Assembly (NCBI GenBank): GCA_013396755.1
Contig: VWZF01006906.1
Span: 315,709 to 379,708, forward strand
Length of the DNA: 64,000 bases
Direction of reading: 5' to 3'
Origin: Sclerurus mexicanus
Lineage: Eukaryota; Chordata; Aves; Passeriformes; Furnariidae
Under the pieces are notes generated by a model, which was not told the DNA's origin, searched no databases, and worked only from the letters and a program-made list of their open reading frames with translations. Position numbers and translations under genes: made by a program. The number at the start of each line of letters is the position of its first letter. Within the stretch, counting starts at the first letter, position 1. Of the stretch, positions 11,995-23,552 are shown one piece after another.

Positions 11995-14097
11995 GCTTTC
12001 CAGGTGACAATGGTGTGCTGAGTTGTTTTGAGAGACCTGAAGCGCTACCGAGAGGCTGTAGCCATGCATCATCCTCCACAGTCTGGAAATGACTTTGCAA
12101 AGATGTATGGTCCAGAGTTTCAGACCAACAGGTCTGTGCTACAGCTGGAGTGTTATGGAACAGGTCCTAATGGAACTGACTCAGAAAGATGCCCTCCTTG
12201 ATCTTCTGCTTGTCAGCAGAGCAGATGTCATGAGCAAAGTGGAGATCGGTGGCCGTCTTGGTCACAGTGACCACGAAGCAACTGAATTTAAAATCTGTTG
12301 ACAGGAGGAAAAATGCCAGCAAAACCTCAACTCTAGACATGAGGAGAGCAGACTTCGGGCTGCTCAGGGAATTAGTAAGTAAGATCTTCTGGGAAAATGT
12401 TTTTGCAGATGCTGGGGTCCATCATTGCTGGTCACTTTTCAAATATCACCTTCTAAGGGGTGAGGAGCAGGCAGTTTCCAAATGTCTGAAGTCAAATAAG
12501 CAAGGCAGAAGGCCAGCTTGGCTGAACAGGAGTCTTCTCTTGAAGAAAAGGCAAAAAAGGAAGGGGTATGCATGGTGGATGCAAGGTCAAATGACATGGG
12601 AAGAATTCAGAGATGCTGCTTTTTGCCATAGGGAGAAAATTTGTGCAGCGAAAACTCACCTGGAGTTGAAGATGTCCAGAAATGTGGGGGACAATAAAGA
12701 GAGCTTTTTAGCTCTTTTCAAGAAGGGCAAGAAGGATGACTCTGGAAACTACGGACCTGTCAGTCTCACTTCAGTGCCTGGTAAAGTTATGGAGAAGATT
12801 ATTCTGGAAGGTATGGAAAAACACCTTAAATACAACACAGTCATTGATCACAGCCAGCATGGCTTTATGAGAGGAAAATCCTGCTTATCCAACGTGATAT
12901 CCTTTTATGACAAGGCAACTCACCTAGCTGATAAAGGGAAGCCTGTTGGTGTAATCTTTTTGGACTTCAGTAAAGCTTTTGATACTGTCTCTCCCAGGAT
13001 CCTTCTGGACAAACTCTCCAGCACACGGCTGGAGAAACAGATCATGTGGTGGGTGAGCAACTGGCTCATGTGTCAAGTACAGAGGGTAATAACGAGTGGA
13101 GTAACATCAGACTCGCAACCTGTCACTGGTGGGGTTCCATTTTAGGCCCTGTGCTCTTCAACATCTACATAAATGGCTTGGACACAGGACTGAAAGGGAT
13201 ACTGAGCAGGTTTGCAGATGACACAAAACTGGGAGGAGCTGTTGACTCCCTTGAAGGCAGGGAGGCTCTTCAGAGAGACCTCAATAAGTTAGAGGGCTAG
13301 GCAATCACCAACCATATGGAGTTCAACAAAGGGAAGTTCTGGATTCTGCACCTGGAATGGGGCAACTCTGGATGTTTGCACAGACTGGGGAATGAGATGC
13401 TGGAAAGCAGTGCCACAGAAAGGGACCTGGGGTCCTGGTCGATGGCAAGTTGAATGTGAGTCAGCAGTGCCCTGGCAGCCAGGAGGACCAACCATGTCCA
13501 GGGAGCATCAGGGAAGGCACCACCAGACGGGTGAGGGAGGGGATTGTCCTGCTCTGCCCTGCACTGGGGCAGCCTCATCTTGGATATTGTGTGCAATTTT
13601 GGGCACAGCAATACAAGAACGATATTAAGCTCTTAGAGAGTGTTCAAAGGAAGGCAGTGGAGATGGTGAAGGGCCTTGAGGGGAAGCCGTATGAGGAGTG
13701 GCTGAGGGCACTTGGTGTGTTCAGCCTGGAGAAGAGTAGACTGAGGGGAGACCTCACTGCAGTTACAACTTTCTTGTGAGGGGAAGAGGAGGGGCAGGCA
13801 GTGATCTCTGCTCTGTGGTGACAGTGACAGGACCCGAGGGAATGGCCTGAAGTTGTGTGAGGGAAGGTTTAGGTTGGATATAAGAAAAAGGTTCTTCACC
13901 CAGAGGGTGATTGGGCACTGGAACAGGCTCCCCAGGGAAGTGGTCACAGCACCAAGCCTGACAGAGTTCAAGAAGCATTTGGACAATACTCTCAGGCACA
14001 TGGTGTGACTCTTGCGGATTGTCCTGTGCAGGACCAAAAGTTGGACTTGATGATCCTTGTGTGTCCCTTCCAGCTCAGCATATTCTGTGATTCTGGG
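11995..14097 (+). mobile_element. CR1 LINE, about 2.1 kb, ORF2 pieces plus intact 3' end
   Basis: Largest LINE in the window. The order is: C-terminal part of the AP-like endonuclease with the SDHE motif (12,266-12,277); the linker beginning VDRRKNASK; reverse transcriptase with FLDFSKAFD (12,957-12,983), FNIYINGLD near 13,160 and the catalytic FADD box (13,211-13,222); C-terminal ORF2 including LLESVQRKA and KGLEGKPYEE (about 13,630-13,700); then a 3' UTR ending in octamers ATTCTGTG and ATTCTGGG (14,082-14,097). The 5' end is truncated. Lesions: a frame change near 12,290; a large internal deletion near 12,700-12,720 that joins the linker directly to KKGKKDDSGNYGPVSL; a small deletion at 13,136-13,146 removing the usual Gln-Gly-Ser of GVPQGS; and a Trp-to-TAG stop at 13,298-13,300. 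Inactive, but less diverged than the copy at 6.7 kb. Confidence 0.95.
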
Positions 14098-17000
14098 ATA
14101 AGAACTTACCACTTAGTCTGTGTTTAGAAGACACAAGGGTATCAGAATTATTTCTGAGGTAAGGTGTTGGGAGCATTACAGATGGTCCTCAGGGACTTTC
14201 CTTGTGCTTCCCATCTGAGTGTGACAGATTATGGAAGAAGAGAGAAAAATTTAACATTCAAATGCTTTCAATTGATAATGTGAGTGGTGCTTGTGATGGC
14301 AGTGTGGATTGAGATCTTGTACACCACATCTCATCAGCTGTGGTGCACCTGGAGCATAACAGCTACAGCTTGCCATGGTCCTCTTGATTAGTCATTGGGC
14401 TGCATGTGTAAAGCACACTCAGTGCAGCAATGGAAGTCCTCTCCCACAAACATCCATACTCCTCAGATAGCATAAACTATGAAAAATATAAACTATAAGC
14501 TCAGCCTTGGGAAAATATGAATACACCAGAAACAAGACCTCGGTTTTTAAATAAATCTGATTTGCTTTCCTGTTTAAAATTTGTCACATTAATTGATAGT
14601 AGAGTTTTTTTTGCTGAAGCTTTGGTTCATTTAACTTCCTGTTAAGCAAATAGCAGTGTTCTTGCAGCATAAAGGAACACTGATTATTTTTTTTCCTCAT
14701 CAAGCCCCAGTGTGAAGAAATCAGCTTCACTAAAAGAATTTTGGCTGCTTTAGGTTTTGTACTGTACCAGGGAGACGTCTAAGACATCGTGTAATATTCA
14801 CGCCTTGTCTGCAGTATTCTCCCTGCTCAAATGAGCCCTTACGGTATGTAATAACATTGAAACAAATTGAACACTCTCTAACAGCTTTTATAATTTTGTC
14901 CAATTTAAATAAGCAGTCAAGTGTTGACACTTCATCAGTTTTATTTAAATATTTTCTTGAAAATACACTTGGTGGCTTTGTTTTTACAACAGTGAGAGAA
15001 AATATGGTGTACTTCTTGAAAATAAGAATGGTTTCTGACGTAATTTCTCTAGAATTTTTCACCTTTTCAGTGCTAAATAAATTCTGGGATTCGCCTTTTT
15101 ATATATTATTAATATTCTGCTCCTCCTGCTCCTTTTGGTCTGAGGGATCCACAGAGGACAACATTATGTGTGTTTTTCAGAGCTATTCATAGATGCTCCT
15201 GAGACAGGCGAAGAGACTATGGCTGCTTAATCTCTGCTATTTCCATCATGTTTATTTTTAATGGGCACGCAATTAAATTCTATTTGTAGGGTTTTTTAAG
15301 CATATGTGCAACTAAATAGGAGTGATTATTCTGAGATTTTAGGATGAGAGAGGCTAGGAGAGTTCAGAGTGCTTAGCAAACCATGGACTGAAGCTTAACT
15401 AATACCTCTAAAGCACAAGCAAGGTGATCTGTACCAAACACAGCACTCTGGTGCTTTGTGACTGCAGAATATCAGAGATATTTCCATCAGTGGCCTTTGC
15501 ATTGGATTGTTTTGAGAACAGTTCAGCCCAGCAACGAGGAATGTCTGTAGCTGTGTTTTTGTACTGATAACCAGTTTTCAGCTACTGAAAATATTTGTAT
15601 AACGTTTGTTTTGCTTTTTCATGAAGCATAAATCAAATTAAATGAGAGGTTTATGGTATTGTATTTTGTGCTGTGGTTTTACAGTTTGAGGTGACCATTG
15701 GTTCTAAGACTGCTCCTTTAGTAATTATGCAATTATCTTTCTCATCCTTCTTTTTAAGTGTTTAGTTATGTATTTGTGTTTAGTTGAGGATACATCCAAA
15801 CTGTGGCACATAAAGCTGTTCTTTTCCAACACTAAGTGCTAATTAAGTTTGTCTAGAATTTGCAAATACAAGTACGAAGATGAGTTGATTGGATTTATTT
15901 ATTTGGTTTCTTAGCATACTTTTTCACAACAGGCTTCTTCAGTGTCTGAAAGGGTTAAAAAACCACTAAGCAAGCCTACTAAAGCAGTGCTGGTGTATTT
16001 TTGTAGGAAAAGCAAGTTATCTGATGATCACAGATTCTTGATGATGATCAAGATGTGTCAAATGTGATTTAGACCAGTTTCTAAGGTAACAGCCCTTGGT
16101 CTGGGTCAGCCTTCCCTGCAAACCTTCAGAATCTGAGAAGGGGAATGATTCTTTTTTTTTTATTACGGACTCCAGTGAACATTAGTTCAGCTTTAGGTGT
16201 TTGAGGAGATGAAAATGGGTGCTTTCATATTTTTGCAATGGAATGGCTGTTGTGACACATTATTTACAGGAAAGCTGGTTCAAGGATACTCCTTTCTGCT
16301 CGTCCGGGTGGTTATCTTTTGCTGTAGTGCTTATGATGGGAACACTTGTTTGTTAGGAACTGAGCTGTACTTGAGATCAAGCTGACCCAGGACATCAAAC
16401 AACTCCCAAAAGGCATGTTTCAATTCCACTTTTAAAAATCAGCCAGTGATCTAAAGGTGAAACTCCTTTTTACAGTGTCAGTCTGAACCTTAATGGTTGT
16501 TTGTGTCTCTGCATCTCCACAGTGAAAGTGTCTTGCTTTTTTGTTGCATTGCAAAAAAGAAAGAATTATTCTTCCAGAAACTAATAAACCAGTAGTTCAT
16601 CTAACTTTAATGTTTCTTCAGAAATGAAAAATTCATTGCTAACCCAATCTATTAGTCATTCAGATGTGGCAAATAAATACCATAATATATAATTTCTCTC
16701 ATTTTCATGTTTTCATAGTGCTTCTTTACTCCTTTCATTTTAAAATATGCTTTATTTTGGCCTCAGACACTGGCCTGTGACACGGATGATTTCCTTTTTT
16801 ATTATGTTAGAGGTTAAATCTTTCAGTTCTGTGCCTTTTCTGGAGCATGTTTCCCTCTTACCCTCACCTCCATCATCCCTGTAGCATCAGTATCAAATGC
16901 AAGCCTGCTGGCATGCTTGAGCCAAGCCTACTCCTCTGCTTGCTGTCAACCAGGCACATGTCCAAGAAAGCAGTGTAATGGGAAAACTCCCTGACTTGAG

Positions 17001-19380
17001 GTTGCCAGCTGGACATGAAGAATTGGGTAAACTTTCTTTCCCAAGTTATAAGTGAGTAACCTCTGTTCACTCTTGGCTATGTCACTGTTTGGAAGTGATA
17101 CTCCACAGTGATGCTTGAGATACTGCCTCTCAATTTACCTGTTGCATACCATCCACAGTCATGGGCAGGCTCCTTGAATGCGGTTTCTACGCTTCTTTTT
17201 ATTTCCAAAAGAATAAAAACTGTAAAGAAAAAGAAGAAAAATCAGATTCACATAGTCTAGGGCTTCCTAAGCCAATGCTGAAAAGCCATTGACTTGATTA
17301 TGCAGGGGTAAGGGATGTTGCACTTGACAAAGACCTTCCTACAAGATGAGGGAAAGAGGAAAAAGTTTCCCTAAAAGAAGACATCAAATTCTTCACTTCA
17401 ATATGTAGTATTTCCGTCACTTCTGATGTGAGATGTTTAGCATAGGGAGCCACATGTAGAGCTCCAGTTGTTTGACAAATGCAAAACAAATGTCTCCTCA
17501 CTCATGGAGCAAAAAGTTGGAAAAACTCCTGAACACTGCAGACAGAACTAAGCTTTATGGGTGGTACTATAAATACTTAGGTCATTTTAGATACTCTATA
17601 GATGCTGTTTCTGTACTTCCTGAGTTCCCACTGCTCTGGACATGTGTTGAAGCACAGTGCCAGCACCAACCACTATTGGCCTGATTTATTCGCTTGTGGA
17701 AATGAGGGGTAAGTGGCTTATGGTGTACGTTGCCTGATCCTTGATCTCAGTAAGTCTGAGACATACCAAAACTGTTTTCTGATAATTAGCAACATTGCAT
17801 TGCTTTTTCCAGGGTGTTAATTTCCTTTTAAATAACTTACTTTGTCATTGATAAAGGAAATATGGTGAATAAGTGTGTTCCAGTGTAAAAGCCAAATATT
17901 CTGCAACTTGGGTGATATTAAATTAAACCAGTATGCTAAGAGAACAACTATAATTGCCTGGCACTTAAAGAACCTACTGTGAGTGCTAAGGCTATTAGAC
18001 CCATTTAAAATCCTGATTGCAGAAAGAACTGTGTGTATTAATCTGTAAAATAATTCATCTGTTCTCTAATTTATCATTGTTCCGTTAAAATGGGCTTTTG
18101 AAATTAGAAATTACTCTAGAGTAATTAAATAACTTTAATATGCTGCAACTTTTTATGAATTTGGATACCTTAAAAGGCTCATAGTTTAACACAGTATCTC
18201 AGTTATATGAGCCTTTCATATGACCTTCTCTGGTTTTAATGAAGTTAATAAAGTCTTTGAGATGAATAGTTTCATGAAAGGATTAATCTGTAACTTATGG
18301 TATGTTTTCATTTAAGTTGTGCTGTTTGACTACCAGACAAATTTGACCACACTTTAACAATTCCTTCCACCTTTGTTCTGCTTGGGCTGGTCTCGTTTTG
18401 GCACAATGTAGTATTGGCTACTTCTAATAATTAAGGAGCATCAGATTTGCAAGGTTTTTCTGTTTCATGTAGACTAGACACGGACCATGCAAGTATTCAT
18501 CTGGGATAGGACTGTTAGAGAGAGGGATGGAGTTGAGCAATTAGGCACAGTGCCTGAGTGCTAATTTTCCTGGCAGTATTAAGAGGGCTTTTGCAATACA
18601 TTTCTCATTAGCAATCAAATCTATTTAAGACTAAACAAAATCAAAGTGGGTGAAAGCAAGCGCCTTGCAGACTTGGTGAATTCTCTGTCATTTTGAATGC
18701 ATAAAACAAGATTTGGGTGACCTTCAAAAAGTAAAGGGTAATTCAAGCACGAGGAATGGGTTTGAAGCAGTAGATGCAAGGTGAGGTTCTTCACCATGTG
18801 TTACTCCAAAGGTGTGATGGTTTTTCTGGCCTTAAAATATCTGTGAATCTGCCAGTAAATATTACAAGCATTATCTATAATGAAATGCTCCTTTACCCAT
18901 TTAAATCTCACCCATTTCAAACAGACTAGCTTTTTGAATATCAAAAGCTTTTGTCTTTGATTTGTACATTTAGATGATCCTAATTAGAATGATAAAAATA
19001 GAACTATCATTAACTTGCCAATCCCAGAGGAAATTTGAACTGTGAAACCAAAAATATTTGTAAAACTCTGTCATACATTGCTGAACTTCTAAACACTTTG
19101 CTGAACTTATTTTATTTCTAGGCATTCTCTTTTCTTCAGTTTCTGTGATGCAGTTTAGTTGGCAAAGTTTTCTTCATGGTCACAAGTGAAGAGTTACAGC
19201 ACATGGGTTAAGTAGCTGATATTACATAGCTCTTAAAATTTGTCTTTCGATAAAATTAGACAAGACAGCTTTAAAATAATCTTATACGAGTATTACAATA
19301 AATTAGTTTGAAACACTGACATTCTGATTGCCTTTTAGAATCCTGAAAGAAGTAAAACTGTTCCAGTGCTTTCAACCCAG

Positions 19381-19404
19381 TACTAATACTAATACTAATA
19401 CTAA
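19381..19404. repeat. (TACTAA)4 microsatellite
   Basis: Four exact tandem copies of the hexamer TACTAA inside the last CPQ intron. Confidence 0.95.
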
Positions 19405-20649
19405 ATAAGCTCATTAATCTAGTAATGAAAACTTAAGGTATTTTAAATAAAATCACAAATTCTAATGGTTCTGACACTTTTTGGCTAGTCGACTTTTTTC
19501 TCTTAAAGTTATTTTGTCATCCTTCTGTGAATATCAGAATTTCTTCCTTCCTTTTAGATGCTTAGTCTTCAAAAATTTACATGAGGTGGATTGGTGTAAA
19601 TGACTCTTATTAAATAAGTTCTTCCTGTGAGCATATACAATTCCTAAACATTTAAAAAATCATCAATAAATTCACTTCTGCCACTCACCTTTTTAGTAGC
19701 AGAATATGCTCTGTCTCAGAAAAGACACACTGAAAATATCTAACTGAGGATCTCATTTGGATTTGGGGTGTGGTTTCTGGCTATGCCTTGGAGAGACACA
19801 GTAATTCTCTATTGTGTGCTGCTTAGGAAAGCTGAGTTCTCTTTCTGTGGGTGGGAATATTCTTTTTCATATGGAAGTATTTGCCTTTTGTTAATACAAA
19901 AAACACAAGTGTCCTACATTAGCACACAGAGCTCAGTGTTAACACGTTAAATATGCATTTCCGAAGTACAAATTAGTTAAGCCTTATTCCTAGAACTGTG
20001 CCTGGCTTCACTGAAGCCTATGCAAATAATGAAGTAAACAGAAAGAAAAAAAATAATTAAAAAAAGAGTTTAATTAGAGTTCTGTAAGGAATATGGAGAT
20101 GGAAAATGTTTGCCAATGCAAAAAGTGAGAGAGTTAAATGTGATGCTCTCAAATTTTTTTATTTTATGTTTCGGGGGTTTTTTAACCTTTTTGAAATTTA
20201 ACTGTATGAAAAATAAGGCACATTTATAATGTGGAAATGTTGGGAGATTTCTCATTAAATGTGTCATGATCCAGAATGGCTGTTGGGAACAACAGCAAAA
20301 ATATCTGTGGATTCATGGATTTTATTCCTGGAAAACAAACTGTAATAGCATCAGTATTCAAAACTGAAAAAACATAAACCATTCAGTAGCATTCCATAAA
20401 AATCACGTGTAAACTGCTCTTGATGGGAGGGACAGAAGGTAAATGTATTAAGATGTGTGTTGAAGCTCTCCAAGTAGTTTCCTATATGAAGTCATAGAAT
20501 GAGTGTTCTAATAGGATTCTTCAGGGCTTGATGTATCCTCAGCTATTTGAAATTTTCACTCATGGTTTGGAATTGAGTTTAAAATCCAAAACACAGCTGA
20601 TGTAATTGCTATATTGGAATGATAAAGAATGATGAGAACAAGCTGACCA

Positions 20650-21230
20650 TCCAGCCAGGGTGATTATGTGAGTCTCCTCTGGCCAGTTTGTTCACACCTT
20701 TCTTGTACCGGAGTCACAAAAGACATACTATTTAAAAAACACTGCTCCCTTGGACGCGTTGGTTGCCTTGTTGCCCAAGAGGCTCATATGTTACCTCATT
20801 GCCACAAGGTCTCCCTGGTCCCTCTTGCACGGTGGGGTCTGCAGCTCCTGTTCTGCAGAGCTGCTGCCCTACTAGTGCACCTCCTGCATGGACTGCTGCT
20901 GGGGCTTGTCCTGTCCCAGCACAGGACTTTGGTTTTGTCTTTGCTGAATTTTCGGAGATCCGTGTCAGGCCACTTCTGGATTTTGAGTTCTCTGAACAGC
21001 AGCTCTGCTTTCCAGCATACACAGCTGCTCCTCCCACAAATTTTATGGGGACGTGGCCCATCTCAGTCATCTGGATCATTCCTGAGGGTCACACTGCTCA
21101 TAACCAGCCACCAGTTAAACCTCAGACTGTGGATGGCTACCCTTTGAGCTCAGCAGTCCAGACAGTTTTCCACCCACTTTTATTCCACTCCTCCGGTCCG
21201 TAATTTTCCTGGGGACTGAGGTTAGTTTTT
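20650..21230 (-). mobile_element. Antisense CR1-like ORF2 fragment, old
   Basis: Read on the minus strand this resembles the CR1 region downstream of the RT catalytic box: a block like FSKDKTKVL near 20,920-20,950, a degraded FVGGAA piece near 21,030 in place of the FADDTKLGG region, and text corresponding to the 'SGVPQGS' neighbourhood near 21,090-21,180. Frames are broken and divergence is high. Open frames of 146-159 codons on the plus strand here are antisense shadows of the LINE. It abuts a distinct, better preserved antisense CR1 beginning at 21,244. The left boundary is uncertain. Confidence 0.65.
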
Positions 21231-21243
21231 CTAGTTTATAGTT

Positions 21244-21865
21244 CATAGAATCATCATAGAATCATAGGATGGTTTGGCTTGGAAGGGAACTTAAAGAACA
21301 TCTAGTTACAACCTCTCTGCCGTGGACAGGGACACTCTTCACTAGGCCAGGTTGCTCAGAGCCCAATCCAACCTGACCTTAAACACTTCCAGGGATGGGG
21401 CATCCAGAACTTCTCTGGGCAGTCTGTTCCAGTGCCTCACCACCCTCAGTAAAGAATTTTTCCTAATATCTAAATAAAGCTACTCACTTTCTGTTTGAAT
21501 CAATTCCCCCTTGTCTTGTATACTCTTGTAAAAAGTCCCTCTCCGTTTTTGTTACAGGCTTCCTTCACGTACTGGAAGGCCTCAATTAGGTCACCCCAAA
21601 AGCTTCTCTTTTCCAGGCTGAACAATCCAAATTCTTTCAGCCTTTGCTCTCAGGAGAGGTGCTCCATCTCTCTAACCAGCTTGGTGGCCCTTCTCTGGAC
21701 TCTCTCCTGGATCCTGCTGCTTTGGATTTTACGACAAGTGTAACATTTGCCTTTTTTCAGTCATTGGGGACTTCCCCTAGTTGCCACAACTTTTCCAAGG
21801 TGACAGAGAGCAACCTCTCAGTGGCATTGGCCAGCTCGCCCATGCAGCGCATCCAATACCATTAA
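21244..21865 (-). mobile_element. Antisense CR1 3' end
   Basis: The 3' terminus lies at the left with three octamer-type units (CATAGAAT at 21,244-21,251, CATAGAAT at 21,255-21,262, CATAGGAT at 21,263-21,270), followed by the typical antisense CR1 3' UTR reading GGTTTGGCTTGGAAGG and later TTCTCTGGGCAGTCTGTTCC and CCTTCTCTGGACTCTCTCC. From about 21,745 to 21,865 the text changes to an ORF2-side piece (CATTTGCCTTTTTTCAGTCA and following), suggesting an internal deletion between the 3' UTR and the coding part. Opposite in orientation to CPQ; non-coding now. Confidence 0.93.
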
Positions 21866-23501
21866 TTTGTATTTGCCCCATTTACCTAAACAATCCCTAA
21901 CTTCCTTTTCCTATACATGAGTAGTACCTGCTCCCCTGTCTTCCCAATTCTGCTGCCATGCAGAGACCTGAGTTACTTTCACGTTTAAACCACAGCAATT
22001 ACTTTCTTAGTATTCTTTCATTGCTTGGTATTACAGCTAATACAGCAATTAAATAACACTTGAACAGCATTTTCCCCCCAAAAGTTCTAGAAGTTGTACA
22101 TGGAAAGGAGGCTGTAGAAATCTCTTGATTGACTGTTCAGGGCTCATGGGAGGTTTGAACTAAGTATGATTTTGATTCAGAATCAGGAAGCTTTTTAGTG
22201 ACAGAACTTTAGATATTAATCAGAAAACTCGTCCCTTCCTGAAGCAGCAAATGTATCACGCTTTCATTTGCAGATGACATTTTAGGTGTAAGTGTCTGAG
22301 GCTTCTGAAGAATGCTTTTGATAGTAGTCCAAACTGAACAAATACAGAGTTCAGAAATAATTTATAGAGATATCTTCCTCAAAGGAGCAAGTTCAAAATT
22401 ATTTCAGTGACAGCCTCTCTAGGACATTGTTAATATCTGTAAACTGCAGAATGGGAACCCGTCTAACTGTTTGTCTTCAAAATTCATTCTGCAGTTTGGG
22501 TTTATAGTGGTACTGAATTTCCGAAGAGCAGAATTTATTGAATGCCATTTTTTTCCCCAGGATATCTGTTTCCAGTGACATTATATGTGTTTTCATGCAA
22601 CACTTTCATTCAATTCAGCTGTGGAGTAGACTACAGAAAAATACTTAAGTGTGAAAGAAACTGAATACACATTTGTATTTTATATTGGCAAATCCCCAAG
22701 AAAGGATCATGGGCTGCATATGAATGCAAGAGAGAAGGTACAGAGTTACTCTTCTGGTTCTGCCTTCATCTGCTGTCATCAGTGGACAGTTTATGCTTCC
22801 CCAGTTTCCCCTAATGGCAGCAGTTTCCTGGGGGTTGCTTATGAGGTACTTTTTTTCTAAAAGGTGCAATAAAGAAGAAGTCGTCATTACCTGCCTAATT
22901 AACCTGGTCCATCTTCTCTAGGAATCACCAAACTTTGCAGTTATTCAGCATGAGAGCAGCTTCACCTGAGCAAATGTGGATGTGTGTAAAGAAAAAAGCA
23001 GCGTAAGTGGAAGCATAAGCTTCCTATCAATGTATTTTAGGGACACATAAACAACTCTGTCTGAAAGGACAAAGCATGAGCCTCAACAAGAGAAGCAGTT
23101 TATTGGAATTCTCCATCCAAAGAGCCAGAAAACCTAACTGTGATTTACTGTCCATCGGGGCCAGTCTGTCTTCAGCTCTCGATCATTTCAGTGCCCATGA
23201 CAGAGCTCTGTCTCAATCACCATGTAGGGCTTTGGAAATTCACCAAAGAAAACAGGCACTTCTCCTGTTGCTTAACTGGCTAAACTGGATTTTAAAACAG
23301 TTCAGTTCTATTAACTATATTAAATCCGAGCAATGGCCTTCTGGTACAGGACAATTTTTGTAGTTGTTGCAGCTGTATGTAAAGAAAGCTGAAATAAAGA
23401 AATAGCTGAAAACAGGGAATTTCAGACTGGTCTCCAGACTCCTGAGAGATTGTGGATTACTCCTTAAAATGTACAACTTCATCTGCTGCTAAGAGAGCAA
23501 G

Positions 23502-23552
23502 TTTGTTGTCAGTGGGCTTGATTATCCATTTGTTGTCAGTTGGGATAATCCA
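23502..23552. repeat. Imperfect tandem duplication, 27 + 24 bp
   Basis: Two adjacent copies starting TTTGTTGTCAGT and ending ATCCA: 23,502-23,528 and 23,529-23,552. They differ by a 3-bp length change and a few substitutions in the centre. A small local duplication in intronic DNA. Confidence 0.85.

Noticed and set aside
12249..13300. A functional reverse transcriptase gene
   Set aside because: The frame is part of a CR1 copy with a 5' truncation, a large internal deletion, frame changes and an in-frame stop; it cannot encode a complete ORF2 protein.
13289..14112. Minus-strand frames of 68 to 159 codons
   Set aside because: They are antisense to the C-terminal ORF2 and 3' UTR of the 2.1-kb CR1.
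20668..21203. Plus-strand open frames of 159 and 146 codons
   Set aside because: They are antisense readings of a CR1-like LINE fragment lying on the minus strand.
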